Positions 60,173 through 64,000 of a stretch of DNA of 64,000 bases are shown here, in pieces. The translations under genes and the position numbers were made by a program. The first letter of the stretch is position 1; each line of letters begins with the position of its first letter. The DNA comes from DAOVRD01 sp964521715. GTDB lineage: Bacteria > Planctomycetota > Brocadiia > SM23-32. The stretch lies in NCBI GenBank assembly GCA_964521715.1, contig CAZFSS010000009.1:62001-126000 (forward strand). The letters are read 5' to 3'. The notes below the pieces were generated by a model, which ran no database searches, was not told where the DNA came from, and was given only the letters and a program-made list of their open reading frames with translations.

Positions 60173-61129
60173 CTAGGCTGTCCGCCGTCTCTGAACTGCT
60201 GCGGCGTCCCGGACCGCCGCCCGCACCAGCCTGTCGCAGAGCCCCGGGAACGGTATCCCCGCCTGCGCCGCCGCCATGGGGAACAGGCTACGGGGCGTGA
60301 GGCCCGGGATGGTGTTCACCTCCAGCACGTAAAGCCTGCCGTCGTAGCCGTACATCATGTCCACGCGCGCCATGTGCCGGCACCCGATGACGTGGTAGGC
60401 GCGTTCGGCTGCTTCGCAGGCCTTCCGGTATATGGTCGGCAGGAGGGAGACGGGCGTCAGGTAACGGGTGCGCTCGTCTTCGTACTTCGCCTCATAGTCG
60501 AAGAACTGGCGCCCGACGACCAGCTCGATCATGGGCAGCGCTTCGCCTTCGAGCACCCCCACGGTGAACTCGCGGCCCCTGACGTAACGCTCCGCAAGGA
60601 CGGTGTCGCTCTCGCGGCGCGCCTGCTGGATCCCCTCGGCAAGCTCGTCCGGGCCGCGGATGATGCTCACGCCCAGGCTCGACCCGCTCGTCGCCGGCTT
60701 GCATATGAGGGGATAGCCGAACTGCTCCGCCTGCGCGGCGGCCTCCTCCAGGCTGTGCATGGGAGCAATGACCAGGTAGTCCGCCGTGGGGACCGAGTTC
60801 CGGATGAAGAGCCGCTTGCTGGCGACCTTGTCCATGCCGAGGCGGCTGGCGACGGGACCGCTTCCCGTGTAGGGGATGCCCATATCCTCGAGCAGTTCCT
60901 GCGCCCCGCCGTCTTCACCGAACGCGCCGTGCAGGGCGATGAAGCATACGTCCGGCCTCATCTCCTTCAGCGCGGGGAAGGACCGGCCGGTCACGCTGTA
61001 GCGGATCACCTCGTGGCCGGCCTCTTGCAGCGCCGCCGCGACGGCCGTGCCGGACTTGAGCGAGACTTCGCGCTCGCCGCTCGGGCCGCCCATCAGAACC
61101 GCCACCTTCAGTTTCTCGGACGACTTCAT
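60173..61129 (-). CDS. ddl: D-alanine--D-alanine ligase
   Basis: 318 residues from ATG 61129 with a perfect GGAGGA site; the longer frame to 61360 is not coding. ATP-grasp enzyme making D-Ala-D-Ala for peptidoglycan. VAVLMGGPSGEREVSLKSG (about 9-27), ALHGAFGEDGGAQELLEDMGIPYTGSG (about 62-88), KRLFIRNSVPTADY, ICKPATSGSSLGVS, and DMMYGYDGRLYVLEVNTIPGLTPRSLFP with the metal-binding Asp/Glu/Asn. It lies between murB and ftsQ in the dcw cluster. Confidence 0.95.
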   Translation of the reverse strand: MKSSEKLKVAVLMGGPSGEREVSLKSGTAVAAALQEAGHEVIRYSVTGRSFPALKEMRPDVCFIALHGAFGEDGGAQELLEDMGIPYTGSGPVASRLGMDKVASKRLFIRNSVPTADYLVIAPMHSLEEAAAQAEQFGYPLICKPATSGSSLGVSIIRGPDELAEGIQQARRESDTVLAERYVRGREFTVGVLEGEALPMIELVVGRQFFDYEAKYEDERTRYLTPVSLLPTIYRKACEAAERAYHVIGCRHMARVDMMYGYDGRLYVLEVNTIPGLTPRSLFPMAAAQAGIPFPGLCDRLVRAAVRDAAAVQRRRTA

Positions 61130-61161
61130 TGATTCCTCCGCCGTTCTGTCGCGTGCAGTTG

Positions 61162-62034
61162 TCAGGCCGCCTTGGCGCGGCCGGGCCAGCGTTGCACCTC
61201 CATCTCCAGCTCGATGCCGAATTCGCGGCGGACGGCCTCCTTCATGATGTCGATGAGCCGGAGCACGTCTGCCGTGGTCGCCCCGCCGCGATTCAGGATG
61301 AAGTTCGCGTGCAGCTTCGAGACCTCCGCGCCTCCCACGCGCAGGCCCTTCAGGCCGCACAGGTCCAGCAGCTTCCCGGCCGGATGCCCGGGCGCGTTCT
61401 TGAAGATGCAGCCGGCGCTTGGCTCGCCCAGCGGGTGGCGCTCGGCCCGGTCCCGGGCGTGCTGCGCCATGCGCAGGCCGATCAACCCGGGCTTGCGCGG
61501 TTCAAGTGAGAACTCCGCTTCGGCAACCACCCCGCCGCGCAGCTCCATGTGGCGGTACGAGAAGTCCAGCTCCGAGGACGCGCATTCGCGCCGCGTCCCT
61601 TCGGGGGTCACGATGGTCAGGCGAAGCAGGCGCTCCGAGATGCCGTGGCCCCACGCGCCGGCGTTGCCGGCCACTGCGCCCCCGACAGTGCCGGGGATGC
61701 CTGCGAGGAACTCCAGCCCTCCCAGCCCCTGCTCCCTGCAGTAGGCGAGCAGCTTCGCGGTGACCACGCCGGCGCCGGCCCTCGCCGTGAACTGGCCCGT
61801 GCGCTCCAGACGGGCGAATCCGGGCGAGTGTATGTGGATGGCGGCGTACGGCAGGTCGCCGTCGTCGACGACCAGGTTCGAGCCGCCTCCGAGCACCCGC
61901 CAGGCCAGATCGCTGCGGGCGCACTGTGCCAGGGCGTCGCGCAGGTCCTCTTCCGTTATGGGCCGGAAGTAGCGGACCGGCGCCCCGCCCAAGCGGAACG
62001 TGGTCAGGTCCCGAAGCTGTATCGTCTGCTCCAA
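61162..62034 (-). CDS. murB: UDP-N-acetylenolpyruvoylglucosamine reductase
   Basis: 290 residues starting with TTG at 62034, 7 bases after the murC stop, with GAGG 7 bases upstream of it. FAD-dependent reductase giving UDP-MurNAc. TTFRLGGAPVRYF, LGGGSNLVVDDGDLPYAAIHI, EFLAGIPGTVGGAVAGNAGAWG (about 108-129) and DFSYRHMEL. The usual GSxFKN catalytic serine reads AGCIFKN here: cysteine at that position occurs in some MurB groups. The C-terminal HANFILNRGGATTADVL and E residue are present. The TTG start may lower translation in relation to murC. Confidence 0.93.
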   Translation of the reverse strand: MEQTIQLRDLTTFRLGGAPVRYFRPITEEDLRDALAQCARSDLAWRVLGGGSNLVVDDGDLPYAAIHIHSPGFARLERTGQFTARAGAGVVTAKLLAYCREQGLGGLEFLAGIPGTVGGAVAGNAGAWGHGISERLLRLTIVTPEGTRRECASSELDFSYRHMELRGGVVAEAEFSLEPRKPGLIGLRMAQHARDRAERHPLGEPSAGCIFKNAPGHPAGKLLDLCGLKGLRVGGAEVSKLHANFILNRGGATTADVLRLIDIMKEAVRREFGIELEMEVQRWPGRAKAA

Positions 62035-62041
62035 CTTCGCC

Positions 62042-63475
62042 TCACGCCGCGATCTGGCGGCGTCCCTTCTCTTCGATCCTGGGGATGATGTTGCGGGCGA
62101 TCTGCCAGACGTTGCCGGCTCCCATGACCAGCACGACGTCGTCCGGGATGACGTCGCCCACGATGATGTCCTCCATGTCTTCGAACTCGGGCACGTAGTG
62201 GCCCAGCAGCCCGATGTGGTTCATCTGCCGGACCAGGTCGAGGGCGCTGACGGACATCTGGTCCTCGCGCGAGTCGCGCGCCGCGTATATGTCGCACACG
62301 TAAGTGACCCATGCAGTGCGGAAGGAGTCGGCCAGGTCGCCCAGCAGTTTCCTCGTGCGGGAGTGCTGGTGCGGCTGGAAGACCACGAACACGCGCTGGT
62401 TCGGGAACCTCTGGTGGGTCGCGGCCAGGCTCGCCCGGATCTCGTTCGGGTGGTGCGCGTAATCGCTGATGATGGCCACGTTCCACGGAGTGCCGATCAA
62501 CTGCAGCCGCCTGGCCACGCCTTCGAACTCGGCCACCGCCTCCTTGATGTCCGCGAAGTCCATCCCCACCTCGTGGCAGGCGGCGATGGCGGCCAGGGAG
62601 TTCAGGATATTGTGGGTGCCATAGAGCTTGGTGCTGAACCGGTCGACCTTCCTGCCCCTATAGACCAGGTCGAAGTTGCTGTGCACTTTCGCCCGCCAGA
62701 GTCGTTCGGCGCGATAGACCGCGTCTTTCGCCTCGATGCCGTAGGTCACGGCCCGGACGCCGGCCTCCTGCACCACCTCTGCGGTGTTGGCGTCGTCGGC
62801 GTTGGCGATGACCAGGCCCTCCTCGCCGGCGGCGCGGGCGAAGTCGCCGAACGCCTCACGGATGTCCCACATGTCGTAGTAGTAGTCCAGGTGATCGGCG
62901 TCGATGTTCGTTATCACGCCGATGTGGGGGGCCAGGCACAGAAACGACCGCTTGTACTCGCACGCCTCGGCGACGAGGTACTCGCCCGAGCCGTAATGCG
63001 AGCCGCCGCCGAGCTGGGGGACGTCCGCGCCGATCAGGAACGAAGGGTCCAGCCCTCCGTGACGCAGCGTGAACGCGATGAGGGAGGTGGTGGTGCTCTT
63101 GCCGTGCGTGCCGGCGACCGCGATCCCCTTCTGCCTCTCCATCAGCAGGCCGAGCAGCTCGGGGTAGCGGACGACGTCCAGCCTGCGCCGGCGCGCCTCG
63201 ACCAGTTCGGGGTTGTCGTCGGCGATCGCCTGGCTGACGACGACCAGGTCGGTGTCCCTCTCGATGTTGCGGCCCACCTGTCGGGCAATGACGCGTATGC
63301 CGGAGCGAGCCAGATTGTCGGCCGTGGGGGTGTACTGGATGTCGGAGCCCGTTATGCGGGCGCCGCAGGCCGCCGCGTAGGTGGCCATCGATCGCATACC
63401 CGTGCCCAGTATGCCGATGAAGTGCCAGTGCTCTTTCGACAGGTCCAGCCTCTTCGACCTCTGCCAAGCCACCAT
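62042..63475 (-). CDS. murC: UDP-N-acetylmuramate--L-alanine ligase
   Basis: 477 residues, ATG 63475 with a GGAG upstream. Adds L-Ala to UDP-MurNAc with ATP. N-terminal Rossmann domain with HFIGILGTGMRSMA, central ATPase with GTHGKSTTTSLIAF (about 119-132), NIDADHLDYYYDMWDIREAFG, and C-terminal domain VAIISDYAHHPNEIRASLAA and VVFQPHQHSRTRKLLGDLAD. It lies 12 bases after murG in the same direction and 7 bases before murB. Confidence 0.96.
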   Translation of the reverse strand: MVAWQRSKRLDLSKEHWHFIGILGTGMRSMATYAAACGARITGSDIQYTPTADNLARSGIRVIARQVGRNIERDTDLVVVSQAIADDNPELVEARRRRLDVVRYPELLGLLMERQKGIAVAGTHGKSTTTSLIAFTLRHGGLDPSFLIGADVPQLGGGSHYGSGEYLVAEACEYKRSFLCLAPHIGVITNIDADHLDYYYDMWDIREAFGDFARAAGEEGLVIANADDANTAEVVQEAGVRAVTYGIEAKDAVYRAERLWRAKVHSNFDLVYRGRKVDRFSTKLYGTHNILNSLAAIAACHEVGMDFADIKEAVAEFEGVARRLQLIGTPWNVAIISDYAHHPNEIRASLAATHQRFPNQRVFVVFQPHQHSRTRKLLGDLADSFRTAWVTYVCDIYAARDSREDQMSVSALDLVRQMNHIGLLGHYVPEFEDMEDIIVGDVIPDDVVLVMGAGNVWQIARNIIPRIEEKGRRQIAA

Positions 63476-63487
63476 GACATGCTCCTT

Positions 63488-64000
63488 TCAGGCTGCTCGC
63501 AAGAACCGGTTCTTGATCTCTTCCTGCTTGCGGGGGGAGTGCGGCACGTCTTGGCTGAAGCCGCCCAGGGCGGCCAGTTCCGCCGCGACGGTCAGGGCCG
63601 CCTGGGGACGCCCCAGACGGCGCGCGCGCTCGGCCATCAGCTTGCGCCGTTGGGGATCGAGGGCGACGGCCCCGATCAGCCCCGCCAGGTGCTCGTCGGT
63701 CAGCTCCGCCTGGTCCACGCTCACGGCGGCGCCGGCCCGCGCAAGCACGGCCGCGTTCGCCTGCTGATGGTCCCCCGCGTAGGGATAGGGCACGAGGATG
63801 GATGGCAGTCCCACGGCCGTCAATTCGGCCAGGGTGGACGCGCCGGCGCGGGCCAGGACGAAGTCGGCCGCCGCGTAGGCGTCCTCCATGCGTTCCAGAA
63901 AACCTATGGCTCTGTAGGAGGAGAACGAGTTCGCCTGCTCTTCGAGGGCCGCCGGCAGGTGGTCCACTCCCGTTAGGTGGATCACCTGGAGCTGCGCCCC
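63488..64000 (-). CDS. murG: MurG C-terminal part (partial, truncated by the window edge)
   Basis: 171 codons of the C-terminal half of the lipid II-forming GlcNAc transferase. The visible part, from QVIHLTGVDHL, includes FLERMEDAYAAADFVLARAGASTLAELTAVGLPSILVPYPYAGDHQQANAAVL, the UDP-GlcNAc-binding segment with A-x-x-G-x-x-T-x-x-E and PYPxA-x-D-H-Q-x-x-N signature. The N-terminal acceptor domain lies outside the window. It is the first gene of the run murG-murC-murB-ddl-ftsQ. Confidence 0.93.
   Translation of the reverse strand, partial: GAQLQVIHLTGVDHLPAALEEQANSFSSYRAIGFLERMEDAYAAADFVLARAGASTLAELTAVGLPSILVPYPYAGDHQQANAAVLARAGAAVSVDQAELTDEHLAGLIGAVALDPQRRKLMAERARRLGRPQAALTVAAELAALGGFSQDVPHSPRKQEEIKNRFLRAA

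Overview
The window is GC-rich (roughly two thirds G+C), densely coded bacterial DNA with 57 genes I can support, two of them cut by the window edges. The gene set is that of a diderm, peptidoglycan-making bacterium: a murG-murC-murB-ddl-ftsQ cluster, a PBP4-type carboxypeptidase, several lipoproteins with lipoboxes, and LL-diaminopimelate aminotransferase. The mcsA-mcsB-clpC proteolysis module, many secreted glycoside hydrolases, an archaeal-type IMP cyclohydrolase, a topoisomerase VI A subunit and a division cluster that stops at ftsQ without ftsA/ftsZ suggest Planctomycetota or a neighbouring PVC/FCB-type lineage. This is inference from gene content; there is no rRNA or other marker to settle it. 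I saw no tRNA, rRNA, CRISPR array, transposase or phage gene.

Layout. 1-2600: membrane protein, dUTPase-fold protein, fumarase alpha subunit, GIY-YIG protein. 2642-7118 (minus): operon queD-mcsA-mcsB-clpC. 7373-13560: PEBP protein, PBP4, RNase R, small membrane protein, topoisomerase VI A. 13560-20429: mannose-1-phosphate guanylyltransferase, an unusual STN-like hypothetical, YggU, isoleucyl-tRNA synthetase, DUF1284 protein. 20782-33422: an accessory carbohydrate block with S9 peptidase, GH9, sugar-phosphate isomerase, GH51-like, GH44 lipoprotein, GH-A hydrolase, unknown anchored protein and second isomerase. 33659-35917: an ABC permease of LolC/E type carrying a seven-bladed WD40 propeller in its extracytoplasmic loop, the most unusual gene here. 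36131-44009: rpmB, gatC, an unknown gene coupled to purO, acetyltransferase, tandem repeat-rich paralogues, malectin lipoprotein, exonuclease-like protein, dipeptidase. 44154-46731: three-gene ABC-2 exporter. 46811-53024: dapL, ankyrin lipoprotein, holA, FGGY kinase. 53172-59049: glyQ with an aminoacyl-tRNA-synthetase-like fragment, RNase H, RadC with an Fe-S-type N-terminus, lipoprotein, FHA-GAF-HD-GYP protein. 59204-64000: ftsQ, ddl, murB, murC, murG.

How the genes work together. The GH9, GH44 and GH51-like enzymes look exported and would attack plant beta-glucans, xyloglucan or arabinan; the non-exported GH-A enzyme, the two isomerases and, 20 kb away, the FGGY (xylulokinase-like) kinase would process released sugars. 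QueD-McsA-McsB-ClpC joins arginine-phosphorylation-marked proteolysis to queuosine biosynthesis. Several obligate partners are missing beside their usual mates (glyS, gatA/B, fumarase beta, topoisomerase VI B, the LolD ATPase), so operons here are heavily rearranged. Many intergenic regions carry clear sigma70-like promoters (TTGACN, 16-18 bp, TATAAT-like), and two families of palindromic intergenic repeats sit at gene ends.
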